From Deltaproteobacteria bacterium (GTDB lineage: Bacteria > Myxococcota_A > UBA796 > GCA-2862545), in contig SBGP01000091.1 in the NCBI GenBank assembly GCA_006226595.1, positions 62,001 to 126,000 of the forward strand: DNA of 64,000 nt, written 5' to 3'. Shown here in pieces: positions 37,017-45,916 of the stretch. The notes below the pieces were generated by a model. The model did not search any database and was not told the DNA's origin. It saw nothing but the letters and a program-made list of their open reading frames with translations. Positions within the stretch are counted from its first letter, which is position 1; each line of letters opens with the position of its first letter. A program made the translations under genes and the position numbers.

Positions 37017-38019
37017 CCTCGCGATCGAGATGATGGACCCCGGCGCGCCCCGGCGCCCTGGCGACCAGGTCCAGGGCTTCGTGACCGTGGACGTCGACAA
37101 GTCGGTGAACTGTCGCGGACTGCACATCGTGCTCCGCTGCATGACCCGCGGACGCGGCAACACCTGGCGCCAGGACGTCGTCGACCAGGTCGTGTACGAG
37201 GGCGAGTGGAAGCCCGGCGACAACCTCGTCTACCCCTTCGAGTTCGACGTCCCGAACGGGCCGGTGACCTACCACGGCAAGCTGCTCAACGTGGTGTGGC
37301 AGGTCTACACCTACGTCGACATTCCGTGGGGCTTCGACCCGGAGTCCGAGTACGAGTTCGAGGTCGTGCGCGGCGAGGCCCGGCCGTCGCTCGGCCCGAG
37401 TCAACAGGCGATGCCGAACCTTCCCATCGCCATCACCAGCCCGAGCAAGGTGCCGCTGATCGCGATGCTCGCCATCGTGCCGCTGTTCCTGGGACTGCCG
37501 ATGGCGGTGGTCGCGTTGGACGGCGAGCCCTTCCTCGCGTTCTGCGCCGCCGCCTCGGTGATGGTGTTCGCCGTGGTCGGCGGCATCGCCTTCGTGGCCA
37601 TGCGCAACCGCATCGCCGAGCGCAAGCTCGGACCCGTGGACGTGCAGCTCTCGGCGACAGAGCTCGACATCGGCGACGAGCTCACCGTGACCGTGCGCCT
37701 CTCGCCCGAGCAGGCCGTCGCCATCCGCGGTGCGAGCGTGCACCTGCACGCCGGCGAGGTCGTCACCCGCGGCTCCGGGACCAACCGCACGACCTACCGC
37801 GAGGAGCTGCTCTCCGAGCGCATCGCCGTCGCCGAGGCCGGTGAGGTCCGCGGCGAGACCACGTGGACCGCCCGCTTCCGCATTCCCGAGGGAGCGCCGT
37901 CCTCGTTCAGCGCCTCGGACAACCACCTGGCCTGGAACCTCACCTTCCAGGTCGACATCCCGCGGTGGCCGGACTTCGTGAGCACCACACCGCTGTCGGT
38001 GTTCCCGGCGACGAGATAG
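37003..38019 (+). CDS. Membrane protein with two arrestin-like halves
   Basis: A 338-residue protein starting inside the ATPase gene after GAGAGG. Residues 1-135 look like an arrestin/Spo0M-type beta sandwich (RPGDQVQGFVTVDVDK ... VYPFEFDVPNGPVTYHG ... LLNVVWQVYTYVDIP). Two membrane segments follow (VPLIAMLAIVPLFLGLP and AASVMVFAVVGGIAFVA, about 145-200). A second sandwich comes after them (LGPVDVQLSATELDIGDEL ... FRIPEGAPSSFSASDNHLA). The two-sandwich layout with a membrane hairpin in the middle is unusual. It could be an adaptor that fixes the P-loop ATPase or nuclease of the same operon to the membrane. Confidence 0.72.
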   Translation: MSRCNLAIEMMDPGAPRRPGDQVQGFVTVDVDKSVNCRGLHIVLRCMTRGRGNTWRQDVVDQVVYEGEWKPGDNLVYPFEFDVPNGPVTYHGKLLNVVWQVYTYVDIPWGFDPESEYEFEVVRGEARPSLGPSQQAMPNLPIAITSPSKVPLIAMLAIVPLFLGLPMAVVALDGEPFLAFCAAASVMVFAVVGGIAFVAMRNRIAERKLGPVDVQLSATELDIGDELTVTVRLSPEQAVAIRGASVHLHAGEVVTRGSGTNRTTYREELLSERIAVAEAGEVRGETTWTARFRIPEGAPSSFSASDNHLAWNLTFQVDIPRWPDFVSTTPLSVFPATR

Positions 38020-38028
38020 CCCCTCTCC

Positions 38029-39255
38029 ATGCTCACCGGCGACCTCGTGCGAGCCCGCGTCAAGGGCCGCGACATCACCCCCTCCCTCATCGACCCGACC
38101 CGGCCCTCGTACGTCGAGCGCGCCGAGGACCTGCTCGATCTGTTCGGAGAGGCGGTGGCCAAGGGCTGGACCCGGGGTGAGGTCGACGAAGCGATCAACG
38201 ACCTGATCGGCGACGGACAGGACGCCCGCATCGTGCGCGGACTGGCCAAGCTGTGCATGGACCGGAGCGAGTTCGACATCGAGGCGCCGTTGCCGCCCGC
38301 CGAGCTACGCCACAAGGTGTTTCGGCTAGCCCGCGAGCGCGGTCCCGTGGCCCTCGAGGGCGGGCCGCTCGAGCGGGTCACCGCGGACCACGTGCTCGCC
38401 GAGGTCGCCGAGGAGCTGGGCACCACCGCCGCGACCGTGGCGGCGTGCCTGTACGCGGACCTTCGCGAGAACCACCGCGTGCTCCGCTGCGACGTGGACT
38501 CGGCGACCTGGCTCCTGCACCGCTACAACGTGGCCCTCGTCCAGGCCCTGCTGCTCAAGGCCTCCGAGGTGCGCATCCGCCTCGAGAACCCCACCGCACC
38601 GCGGCTTCGCCAGCTGTTCCGCCACGTGAAGTTCCACCAGCTCATCCACTCCGCCAAGAAGGTGGACGGGCTGCTCGAGCTCACCCTCGACGGGCCGCTC
38701 TCGCTGTTCAAGCAGTCGACGAAGTACGGCATGAACCTGGCGAACTTCCTGCCGGCGCTGCTGCTCCAGCAGGGCCCCTGGCGCATGGAAGCCACCGTGT
38801 TGTGGACCAAGGCGCGCCACAAGAAGACCCTGCTCGTCGACGACGGCATGGGCCTGGTCAGCCACTACGCCGACACCGGGGCCTACGAGCCTCGCGAGGT
38901 GCAGTACTTCCGTGAGCGCTTCGAGGCGGCGGACAGCCCGTGGACGCTGAAGACGGGCTCGCGGCCGCTGAACCTCGCCGGACGCTCGGTGCTCGTCCCG
39001 GACTTCACGCTGGTTCGCGGGGACGACCTCGTGCACCTCGACATCGTGGGCTTCTGGCGGAGGGAGTGGCTGATCCGGCGGCTCGAGCTGCTCCAACGCA
39101 GTGGTCCGCAGAACCTGATCCTCGCGGTGAGCAACAAGCTCTCGGGGAGCAAGGAAGCACTCGAGGGCTTCGAGGGCGAGGTCATCGAGTTCTCCCAGGT
39201 GCTGTCGCCGAAGAAGGTCCTCGAAGCCGCGGAGGCGATGTGCACGAGCCGGTGA
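38029..39255 (+). CDS. DUF790/Bax1-type nuclease
   Basis: A 408-residue protein that starts like archaeal Bax1 (MLTGDLVRARVKGRDITPSL). The middle has the family pattern YNVALVQALLLKASEVRI and LFRHVKFHQLIHSAKK. The C-terminal nuclease part shows VPDFTL, VHLDIVGFWRREWLIRRLELL and LILAVSNKLSGSKEALEGF. Bax1 is known in archaea as a nuclease bound to the helicase XPB and cuts DNA next to bubbles. No XPB gene lies in this window, which is odd; it may sit elsewhere. The acidic position after VHL is Asp where I would expect Glu. Confidence 0.8.
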   Translation: MLTGDLVRARVKGRDITPSLIDPTRPSYVERAEDLLDLFGEAVAKGWTRGEVDEAINDLIGDGQDARIVRGLAKLCMDRSEFDIEAPLPPAELRHKVFRLARERGPVALEGGPLERVTADHVLAEVAEELGTTAATVAACLYADLRENHRVLRCDVDSATWLLHRYNVALVQALLLKASEVRIRLENPTAPRLRQLFRHVKFHQLIHSAKKVDGLLELTLDGPLSLFKQSTKYGMNLANFLPALLLQQGPWRMEATVLWTKARHKKTLLVDDGMGLVSHYADTGAYEPREVQYFRERFEAADSPWTLKTGSRPLNLAGRSVLVPDFTLVRGDDLVHLDIVGFWRREWLIRRLELLQRSGPQNLILAVSNKLSGSKEALEGFEGEVIEFSQVLSPKKVLEAAEAMCTSR

Positions 39256-40187
39256 ACGACGGGCTGTGCTGCGCCGCGGACGTGTTCAGGGACGGGCTCG
39301 GCGCCCTCGCCGAACCACTCGGTGGACTCGAGGACGAAGAGGGCGAGGCGCTGCCCGAGGGCCTGCCGGACGTCGTCGACTGCCACGTGCACCTGTTCCC
39401 CCCGGCGATCTTCGAGCGCATCTGGGCCTGGTTCGAGCGCTATGGCTGGCCCATCCGCTACCGCCTGCACGCCCAGGAGACGATGCGCTTTCTGTTCGCG
39501 CGCGGCGTGAAGCAGATGGTGGCGCTGCACTACAGCCACAAGCCGGGTCTCGCGCGGGACATGAACCGGTTCATGGCCGAGCTCACCGCCGACGACCGGC
39601 GCGTGCTCGGCACCGCGACCGTGCTGCCCGGAGAGCCCGATGCCGCCGCCATCCTCCGCGAGGGACTGGCCCTCGGCCTCGGCGCGGTCAAGCTCCACTG
39701 CCACGTGCAGTGCATGGCCCCCGACGACCCGGAGATGGACGCCATCTACCGGGTGTGCAGCGAGGCGGGCGCGCCGCTGGTGCTGCACGCCGGACGCGAG
39801 CCGAAGAGCCCCGCGTACAAGGTCGACACCTACGCGATCTGCGCGGCGGAGCGCGTCGAGAAGGTGCTTCACCGGTGGCCCGACCTCAAGCTGCTCGTGC
39901 CTCACCTCGGCGCCGACGAGTTCGAGGCCTACCACCGGCTGATGCTCGAGCACGACAACCTGTGGCTCGACACCACCATGGTCGTCGCGGAGTACCTGCC
40001 GACGATGCCACCGCGAAAGCTGCTCGTCGACCGCCCGGAGCGGCTGGTGTACGGCACGGACTTTCCGAACCTGCCGTACGCCTGGGACCGCGAGGTCAAG
40101 AAGCTCGCGGCCCTCGACCTCGGAGACGAGGTGCTCGCGGCCGTCCTCCACGGGACCGCGCGCGAGCTGTTCGCCTTCCCCGAGTAG
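39240..40187 (+). CDS. Amidohydrolase (amidohydrolase-2 family, PF04909-like)
   Basis: A 315-residue metal-dependent hydrolase. It has VDCHVHLF (H49, H51), VKLHCHVQC, LVLHAGRE, VPHLGADEFEAYH and VYGTDFPNLPY, as in the PF04909 family of decarboxylases and lactonases. The substrate is not evident. GTG 39240 is four bases after GGAGG and overlaps the nuclease gene by 16 bases, so the two are coupled; GTG 39252 is an alternative. It closes the four-gene operon, and its link to DNA or membrane functions is obscure. Confidence 0.82.
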   Translation: MHEPVNDGLCCAADVFRDGLGALAEPLGGLEDEEGEALPEGLPDVVDCHVHLFPPAIFERIWAWFERYGWPIRYRLHAQETMRFLFARGVKQMVALHYSHKPGLARDMNRFMAELTADDRRVLGTATVLPGEPDAAAILREGLALGLGAVKLHCHVQCMAPDDPEMDAIYRVCSEAGAPLVLHAGREPKSPAYKVDTYAICAAERVEKVLHRWPDLKLLVPHLGADEFEAYHRLMLEHDNLWLDTTMVVAEYLPTMPPRKLLVDRPERLVYGTDFPNLPYAWDREVKKLAALDLGDEVLAAVLHGTARELFAFPE

Positions 40188-40221
40188 ACCGCGGCACACG
40201 CCCGCCGCGGTCCGGGGACAC

Positions 40222-41418
40222 TCAGTCCTGGATGACCATCACCGCGTACGGGCTGTCGGTGGGGGTCCCCGAGGCGTTGGCGCAGGTGATGTTCACGGTG
40301 TCGCCCGCCCACGCGACCACGTTGCACGCGCGGCCCTCGCCGTACGAGTTCACCTGGAAGTGCGCGCCGCTGTTGAACGACATGCCCGGGAAGCGCATCG
40401 AGTAGGTGCCCGCTTCGGTGCGCGCGGCGACCGGAGCGCTACCGCCCTCGTTGTACGCGCCGATCGGCTCGTAGCTGGAGGCCGACTCGTCATCGGCGAT
40501 GGCGTGCCCGACGATGGCCGCCGTCGCACCCGGCGCATCGCCGAAGATCGCGAGCAGGTACGCCATGTCCGCCGGCTCGCCAGCGTCGTTGTAGCAGCTC
40601 ACACCAACGGTATCGCCGACGAAGACGCGCGCGGCGCACCGGCCGTTCGGATGGTTGTAGGGCGTGATCTGCACGTTCTCGATGTCGCCGCTCACCAGGC
40701 CCTCGAAGCGCATCGCGTAGGTGCCCGTGCTCGAGCGGGTCGCGGTGATCGCGCCGCCGCCGGCCGCGTTGTTCGAGCGCGAGGCTTGCGGGGTGTAGCT
40801 CGCGGATCCCGCGTCGTTCGCGTACACGAAGCCGAGCACGGCCCGGTCGGAGGCGACCCCGCTGTCGATGACGGTCAGCGTGAACGGCGTGTCGGTGTTG
40901 CTGCCCGCCTCGTTCGAGCAGCGCACGCGGACCTTCGAGCCGACGACGTCGGTCCAGTGGCACAGGTTGCCGGGCTCGGAGCCATAGGCGGTGGCGAACG
41001 CGATGGGGTCGACGAAGCGCGTGCCGCCGAAGCTCACCTCGTAGGTGCCGTTTCCAGTGTGGTCGATGGACATCGCGCCGCCGGCGGCGTTGTAGGCATA
41101 CGCGGCCGCAGGCGCGTAGGGCGTGGTCGCGGACTCGTTGCCCGCCCACACGAAGCCGACGACCTCGGGCAGGTCGAGCACCGGCTCCGTGTCCGTGTCG
41201 GTGTCCGCATCCGTGTCGGCGTCGGTGTCCGCATCCGTGTCGGTATCGGTGTCCGCGTCGGTGTCGGTATCCGTGTCGGTATCGGTGTCCGTGTCGGTAT
41301 CGGTGTCCGTGTCGGTCTCCTCGGCGGTATCGACGAGCGCGTCGTCGTCGCCGGAAGCGCCCTCGTCACAACCCATCGCAGACAGCATCAGCAGCACAGG
41401 GAACAAGCGAACGTTCAT
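40222..41418 (-). CDS. Lipoprotein with a long Thr-Asp repeat linker
   Basis: A 398-residue lipoprotein (MNVRLFPVLLMLSAMGC; CCTGGAGG upstream). Residues about 35-78 are an almost pure run of TD and AD dipeptides. The rest is three similar modules of about 100 residues with shared cores: VGFVWAGNESATTPYAP, LGFVYANDAGSASYTP and VGHAIADDESASSYEP, each followed later by GTYEVSFGG-, GTYAMRFEG- or GTYSMRFPG-like strands and a Cys near the end. The repeat linker would hold the modules away from the membrane. Function is unknown. Confidence 0.82.
   Translation of the reverse strand: MNVRLFPVLLMLSAMGCDEGASGDDDALVDTAEETDTDTDTDTDTDTDTDTDTDADTDTDTDADTDADTDADTDTDTEPVLDLPEVVGFVWAGNESATTPYAPAAAYAYNAAGGAMSIDHTGNGTYEVSFGGTRFVDPIAFATAYGSEPGNLCHWTDVVGSKVRVRCSNEAGSNTDTPFTLTVIDSGVASDRAVLGFVYANDAGSASYTPQASRSNNAAGGGAITATRSSTGTYAMRFEGLVSGDIENVQITPYNHPNGRCAARVFVGDTVGVSCYNDAGEPADMAYLLAIFGDAPGATAAIVGHAIADDESASSYEPIGAYNEGGSAPVAARTEAGTYSMRFPGMSFNSGAHFQVNSYGEGRACNVVAWAGDTVNITCANASGTPTDSPYAVMVIQD
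41188..41316. repeat. Hexanucleotide-type repeat coding Thr-Asp/Ala-Asp
   Basis: Degenerate units of GTGTCG/GTATCG/GTGTCC and GCGTCG/GCATCC run for about 130 bases on the plus strand and encode the Thr-Asp and Ala-Asp dipeptides of the lipoprotein on the minus strand. The unit length of six keeps the frame, so copy-number changes alter linker length without frameshift. Confidence 0.75.
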
Positions 41419-41663
41419 GATTCCTCCAGGGGACCCAGGTCCCACGCCTTGGAGGTGATCGAAGTCCCGGATCGGTTCGGAAGCTGAGTGGGTATTTCTC
41501 GCGAGGCCCTCCAAACAAGCGGATCCACGCACGCTTTCAGCCCGCTTTCCGCAGCCGATCGCGGCACGAGCCGCCGTGCCGGCCGCCCGAGCCCTCCCCC
41601 GACACGCCAACGTGACGGCCACGATCCGCCCGCCGGGCTATCCTCGGCTCCCGCGAGGTACGC

Positions 41664-42755
41664 ATGCAGTCCGAGATCCCCGTCCTCGACCTTCACGACC
41701 TGGCACCCGATGCGGGCCCGGACGCGGTGAAGCGCGCCGCTGACGCGCTGTCCAAGGCCTTCGGCACCTACGGTCTCGTGTTCATCGAGAACCACGGCAT
41801 CGCGCGCGACGAGGTCGAGGCGCTCTACGACACCTTCGTCGACGTGCTCGACCGCCCCTCCGAAGAGAAGGCGAGCTGGGGTGGCGAGGACATCTGGTAC
41901 CAGCGCGGTTGGACCCCGCCGAACACCGAACAGGCCGTGGTCGCCGGCGGACAGCCCGACTTCAAGGAGTGCTTCTTCGCGGTCGGCGGCGAGCTCGACG
42001 AGCGCTGCAAGCGCATGTGGCCCGAGCTGTACTGCGACAACGTGTGGCCGGAGAACGCCGACGCCTTCAAGGAAGGCACCCTCGCCATGTCGCGGGCCGT
42101 GCACGCCATCGGCCTCAAGCTGCTCCGCGGCTGCGCCGTCGCCCTCGACCTGCCCGAAGACACGTTCACGTCGCGCGTCGAGGGCGCCGCGAGCCTGTCG
42201 CGCATCCTCAAGTACCTCGAGCTGTCCGAGAGCCAGCTCGACACCGGCATCCTGTGGGGCGAGGAGCACACGGACTTCAACCTGCTCACGCTGCTCCCCG
42301 GCGGCGCCTTCTTCTACGAGGGCCAGCGCGTCGACACCCCGCCCGAGGGCAAGGTCGGCCTCGAGCTGCGCACCCGTCCCACCGCCGAGCACCCGAATGG
42401 CCGCCTGATCGCCGGTCGCCCGCCCAAGGGCTGCATCGTGGCCCAGGTGGGTCAGCAGCTCGAGGTGCTCACCGGCGGCCGCTTCCTGGCGACCCCGCAC
42501 GTCATCCACGCGCCGGGCGCCACCGGCTGGACGCGCACGAGCTTCGCGCACTTCGTGCACCTGCACGGCATGGTACCCGTCGTCCCGCTCGAGCCGTTCG
42601 CGGACGCGGACGAGGACTACGCACCGCCCGTGCTCGCCGGCACCTACGGCCTCAAGACCCTCATCGACATCGGCCTGGCGCCGAAGTCGAACCTCGACCG
42701 GCTCGGCTACCGCCACTACGGCCGGCTCGCGGACATCCGCGCGCGCGAGAACTAG
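41664..42755 (+). CDS. 2-oxoglutarate/Fe(II)-dependent oxygenase (isopenicillin-N-synthase-like)
   Basis: A 363-residue oxygenase. It has the DIOX_N-type start IPVLDLHDL, GLVFIENHGI, an iron site H202-T-D204 in EEHTDFNLLTLL, a distal His279 in ATPHVIHAPG, and the later SFAHFVHLHG region. These fit the isopenicillin-N-synthase and GA-oxidase class, which oxidises small molecules with iron and usually 2-oxoglutarate. The substrate is unknown. TATCCT at 41639-41644 may be its -10. It stands alone, and its stop is six bases from the convergent START-domain gene. Confidence 0.85.
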   Translation: MQSEIPVLDLHDLAPDAGPDAVKRAADALSKAFGTYGLVFIENHGIARDEVEALYDTFVDVLDRPSEEKASWGGEDIWYQRGWTPPNTEQAVVAGGQPDFKECFFAVGGELDERCKRMWPELYCDNVWPENADAFKEGTLAMSRAVHAIGLKLLRGCAVALDLPEDTFTSRVEGAASLSRILKYLELSESQLDTGILWGEEHTDFNLLTLLPGGAFFYEGQRVDTPPEGKVGLELRTRPTAEHPNGRLIAGRPPKGCIVAQVGQQLEVLTGGRFLATPHVIHAPGATGWTRTSFAHFVHLHGMVPVVPLEPFADADEDYAPPVLAGTYGLKTLIDIGLAPKSNLDRLGYRHYGRLADIRAREN

Positions 42756-42761
42756 CGGGCG

Positions 42762-43406
42762 CTAGCGCGTCGACAGCGCGGCCATCGCCGCGCGCCACTC
42801 CTCGGCGTACGCCTTCACGTGGCCCCGGTGGAACAGGTGGTTCTGCGCCCAGGTCGGCACGCGACCCACGAGGTCGTAGGTCATGCAGTGTTCGGCGCGG
42901 ATCCGGCCGTCTCCGAGGTCGACGAGTCGCTGTCCGGACGGCGCCATCGGGCAGCGCAGGTAGCCGTCCCAGGCCGGCGGCAGGCCCGCCTCCTCGGCCG
43001 TCGCATACACCACGAGCACCTCGCCCTCCCGGCGTCGCGCCGCGACCCAGTGCAGGAACTCGCGGTTCTGCAGCGGCCAGGGCAGCGCGAAGCCCGTGCG
43101 CACCACCGCGACGAAGTCCGCAGGCTCGTCGCGGTGGACCTCGATCACCTCGTCGAAGGTGGTCATCGCGTTGGCGGTGGAAGCGAAGCGGCACGCGTCC
43201 TTGAAGTAGTCGAAGCCCTGGCCGAGGGTGGCCGTCGCCTGCCCGCGGATCAGGAAGCCCTCGGCGGGATGCGGTGCACCACCCGGCGCGTACACGGGAA
43301 AACCACTGTGGACGATCACGCCGTCCGCGTCGTGACGAGGCGTCCACGTGGACGCATCCATGGCGTGGACCAGCGCCTCGAAGTGCGGCTCGGCGTCAAA
43401 GCTCAT
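42762..43406 (-). CDS. START-domain protein, last gene of the nth operon
   Basis: A 214-residue protein of the START/SRPBCC lipid-binding fold: a helix in FEALVHAMDASTWTP, DYFKDACRFASTANAMTTFDEVIEV, VRTGFALPWPLQNREFLHW, and a final VPTWAQNHLFHRGHVKAYAEEW helix. No signal peptide. Its ATG overlaps the stop of the helicase gene (ATGA), so it is translated together with the repair genes, an odd pairing. It is the third START/SRPBCC-like gene of the window. Confidence 0.78.
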   Translation of the reverse strand: MSFDAEPHFEALVHAMDASTWTPRHDADGVIVHSGFPVYAPGGAPHPAEGFLIRGQATATLGQGFDYFKDACRFASTANAMTTFDEVIEVHRDEPADFVAVVRTGFALPWPLQNREFLHWVAARRREGEVLVVYATAEEAGLPPAWDGYLRCPMAPSGQRLVDLGDGRIRAEHCMTYDLVGRVPTWAQNHLFHRGHVKAYAEEWRAAMAALSTR

Positions 43407-45202
43407 GACAGCACCACGTCCCATGGCGGCGACCACACGCTGACCACCGCATCGAGCGCGGCCGCGCGCTCGCCGAGGTCGTCGAACATGGGGTGGGCGG
43501 AGAGGGTCCCGAGGTCGCCGATGCACACGAGGCAGCGCCGTGCGCGCGTGATCGCGACGGTCAGACGGCGTCGATCCGCCACGAAGCCGAGCTCCCCGTC
43601 CGGGTTCGAGCGGACGAAGGAGCACACGATGGCCTCCTTCTCGCGGCCCTGGAAGGCATTGACGGTGGCGACCTCGACGTCGAGCTGGGAGAGCCGCTGG
43701 ACCTGTGCCGAGTAGGGCGCGATGACACCGATGTCCTCGGCCCGCACGCCGGCGTCGCGGAGCTGCGCGACGACGAGCTCGACCAGGCGCACTTCTCCGT
43801 CGTTGTAGGTGCTGCAGGTCACGGGATCGCGCGCGTCCTCGAAGCCACTGCCGGTGGTGTCGATGAGGTGCACGGGCGCGGTGGTCAGCGGGGTCTCCGC
43901 CACGCCCGGCAGCTCGCACAGGAGGTGACCGGCGACCGAGGGATGGGCCTCGTAGGTGTCGCCGTAGACCTGCACGACCAGCGACTGGATGTCCTGGTGC
44001 ATGCGGTGCTGGACGTCGAGGCGGGCGGCCCCCCTTCCCTCGCCGACCAGGCGCTCGAACAGGCTTACCGCCAGGGCGTTGCCCGGCTGCATGACCACGG
44101 GACCGAGCTGCTCCGGGTCGCCGACGAGCACGAGGCGCTCGACGAGCGGGACCACCGTCCACACCGCGGGCTCGATGGCCTGGGTCGCCTCGTCGACGAT
44201 GGCGGTGCGGCGACCGGCGAGACGCTCGGAGAAGCGCGGCAGGGAGCCAAGGGTGCAGCACACGGCCTGGGCCGAGGACAGGGCGTGGTCGGTAGCGGTG
44301 TCGCGCAGGTCGCGAAGCTCGCGGCGAAGCTGGCGCCACGTGCGGAACTCGCCAGCGCTGCGGAGCTTGGCCAGCTCGCGCTCGAGCGTGGTCAGCGCCT
44401 GACCGTAGGGACCGCGCGCGACGGTCTCCTCCAGCGAGTACGAGGCGGCGGCGGACCCGATGCGCGCGGGCAGACCGAGGCGGAGCACGGTGAGCCCGGC
44501 CCCAGCGAGGCGCACGGCGAGATGGTCGACCGCGGCGTTGCTGTCGGCGAGTGCGAGCGGCGCTTCTCCCTCGTCGACAAGGGCCTTGGCGAGGGCCGCG
44601 ATGGTGTGGGTCTTGCCCGTTCCCGGTGGGCCGTGGATCAGCGCGAGGTGCTCGCAACCCAGGGCCGTGGCGGCGGCGCGTGCCTGCGAGGCGTTGAGGG
44701 AGGCGAAGGCCGGGTGGTCCATCGGCTCGCCCGCGTCCTCGGCGAGCCCGAGCAGCGCGTCGACCAGCGGCTTGTCGAGGGTCTCGCCGATGCGCAGCGC
44801 CTTGGCGTAGCGCTCGAAGCTGGTCGGGTCGAAGCGCTTGGTGACCTCGACCTCGCCGTCGAGCTCGACGTCGTCGCGAAGCCGGACCTCGGCATAGCGG
44901 CTGTCGGTTCCGCGCACGCTGCCCGCGTACACCTCGCCCCTGGCGCGCACCTCCACGGGCTCGCCGACGGAGATACCGTCATGGAGCACCGCACCGCGGG
45001 GAGGTCGTAGCTCGAGGCGCGTACCGCCCCAGGGCAGCATGTCGCAGGTGTCGACCTTGAGCAGCGGCCACGAGGCTCCCGCGGCGATGCGGTCCTCGAG
45101 CCCGAGCTTCATCAGACGGTCGTGCTCGGTGCGGGTGAACACCCGCTCGCCGTCGAGGGCGGCGAGCAGCTCGCCGAACAGCCCCGTGTCGCGCGTGTTC
45201 AT
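43403..45202 (-). CDS. SF1 helicase of the SMUBP2/UPF1-like type
   Basis: A 599-residue superfamily-1 helicase. It has Walker A GPPGTGKTHT, DEATQAIEP (motif II), GDPEQLGP, QHRMH, VNAFQGREKEAIV and TVAITRARR (motifs V/VI). An OB-like beta region precedes it (WGGTRLELRPPRGAVL). This class unwinds DNA or RNA 5'-3' and in bacteria is not tied to one pathway. The start at 45202 gives an ATGA overlap with the nth stop, so nth and this gene are coupled. Confidence 0.88.
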   Translation of the reverse strand: MNTRDTGLFGELLAALDGERVFTRTEHDRLMKLGLEDRIAAGASWPLLKVDTCDMLPWGGTRLELRPPRGAVLHDGISVGEPVEVRARGEVYAGSVRGTDSRYAEVRLRDDVELDGEVEVTKRFDPTSFERYAKALRIGETLDKPLVDALLGLAEDAGEPMDHPAFASLNASQARAAATALGCEHLALIHGPPGTGKTHTIAALAKALVDEGEAPLALADSNAAVDHLAVRLAGAGLTVLRLGLPARIGSAAASYSLEETVARGPYGQALTTLERELAKLRSAGEFRTWRQLRRELRDLRDTATDHALSSAQAVCCTLGSLPRFSERLAGRRTAIVDEATQAIEPAVWTVVPLVERLVLVGDPEQLGPVVMQPGNALAVSLFERLVGEGRGAARLDVQHRMHQDIQSLVVQVYGDTYEAHPSVAGHLLCELPGVAETPLTTAPVHLIDTTGSGFEDARDPVTCSTYNDGEVRLVELVVAQLRDAGVRAEDIGVIAPYSAQVQRLSQLDVEVATVNAFQGREKEAIVCSFVRSNPDGELGFVADRRRLTVAITRARRCLVCIGDLGTLSAHPMFDDLGERAAALDAVVSVWSPPWDVVLS

Positions 45203-45831
45203 GTCACGTTCTTGGGCGCGGCCCACGAGCAGATCGGGCAGTCGTCACGCACGTGGCCGCGCGCCGGACAGTACTCGCGACCGAAGAAGATGATCTGCAG
45301 ATGAAGCTTGTTCCATCGCTCGCGCGGAAACACCTTCTTCAGGTCCGCCTCGACCTTGGTCACGTTGTTGCCGCGGGACAGGCCCCAGCGGCGTGCGAGG
45401 CGGTAGATGTGGGTGTCGACCGGAAACGCCGGGGTGCCGAACGCCTGGGCGACGACGACGCTCGCGGTCTTGTGCCCGACGCCCGGCAGCGCCTCGAGCT
45501 GGTCGAGGGTCGACGGCACCGCGCCCCCATAGAGGTCGAGCAGCTGCTGCGACAGCCCATGGATGTTCTTCGACTTGGTCGGCGACAACCCGCAGGGACG
45601 AATCACCTCGCGGATCTGCTCCACCGATAGCTTCACCATGTCCGCCGGGTTGTCCGCCTTCGCGAACAGGTGCGGCGTGACCTGGTTCACCCGCGCATCC
45701 GTGCACTGCGCCGAGAGCAGCACCGCGACGAGCAGGGTGTACGGATCGGTGTGGTCGAGCGGCACGGGCGTCTCGGGGTACAGCGCCTCGAGCTGTGCAT
45801 CGATCCGGCTGGCCTTCTCTGCGCGCTTCAC
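45199..45831 (-). CDS. nth: Endonuclease III (DNA glycosylase/AP lyase)
   Basis: A 210-residue base-excision repair enzyme that removes oxidised pyrimidines. The helix-hairpin-helix LPGVGHKTASVV contains the catalytic Lys and PVDTHIYRL the catalytic Asp. GTG 45831 has GGAGGAG seven bases upstream. The C-terminal iron-sulphur motif is altered: Cys188 is followed by Arg at 195, Cys at 198 and Ala at 204, with an extra Cys201, where the usual spacing (Cys-x6-Cys-x2-Cys-x5-Cys) would need Cys at 195 and 204. The cluster is therefore doubtful. The helicase gene follows by ATGA overlap. Confidence 0.9.
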   Translation of the reverse strand: MKRAEKASRIDAQLEALYPETPVPLDHTDPYTLLVAVLLSAQCTDARVNQVTPHLFAKADNPADMVKLSVEQIREVIRPCGLSPTKSKNIHGLSQQLLDLYGGAVPSTLDQLEALPGVGHKTASVVVAQAFGTPAFPVDTHIYRLARRWGLSRGNNVTKVEADLKKVFPRERWNKLHLQIIFFGREYCPARGHVRDDCPICSWAAPKNVT

Positions 45832-45916
45832 GGGACGACTCCTCCGCGGTCGACGGGGAATGTGCCCCGTTGATCGAGAAGTGCAAGAGGCGTCCTGGTC
45901 GCGCCGACGCCCGCGA

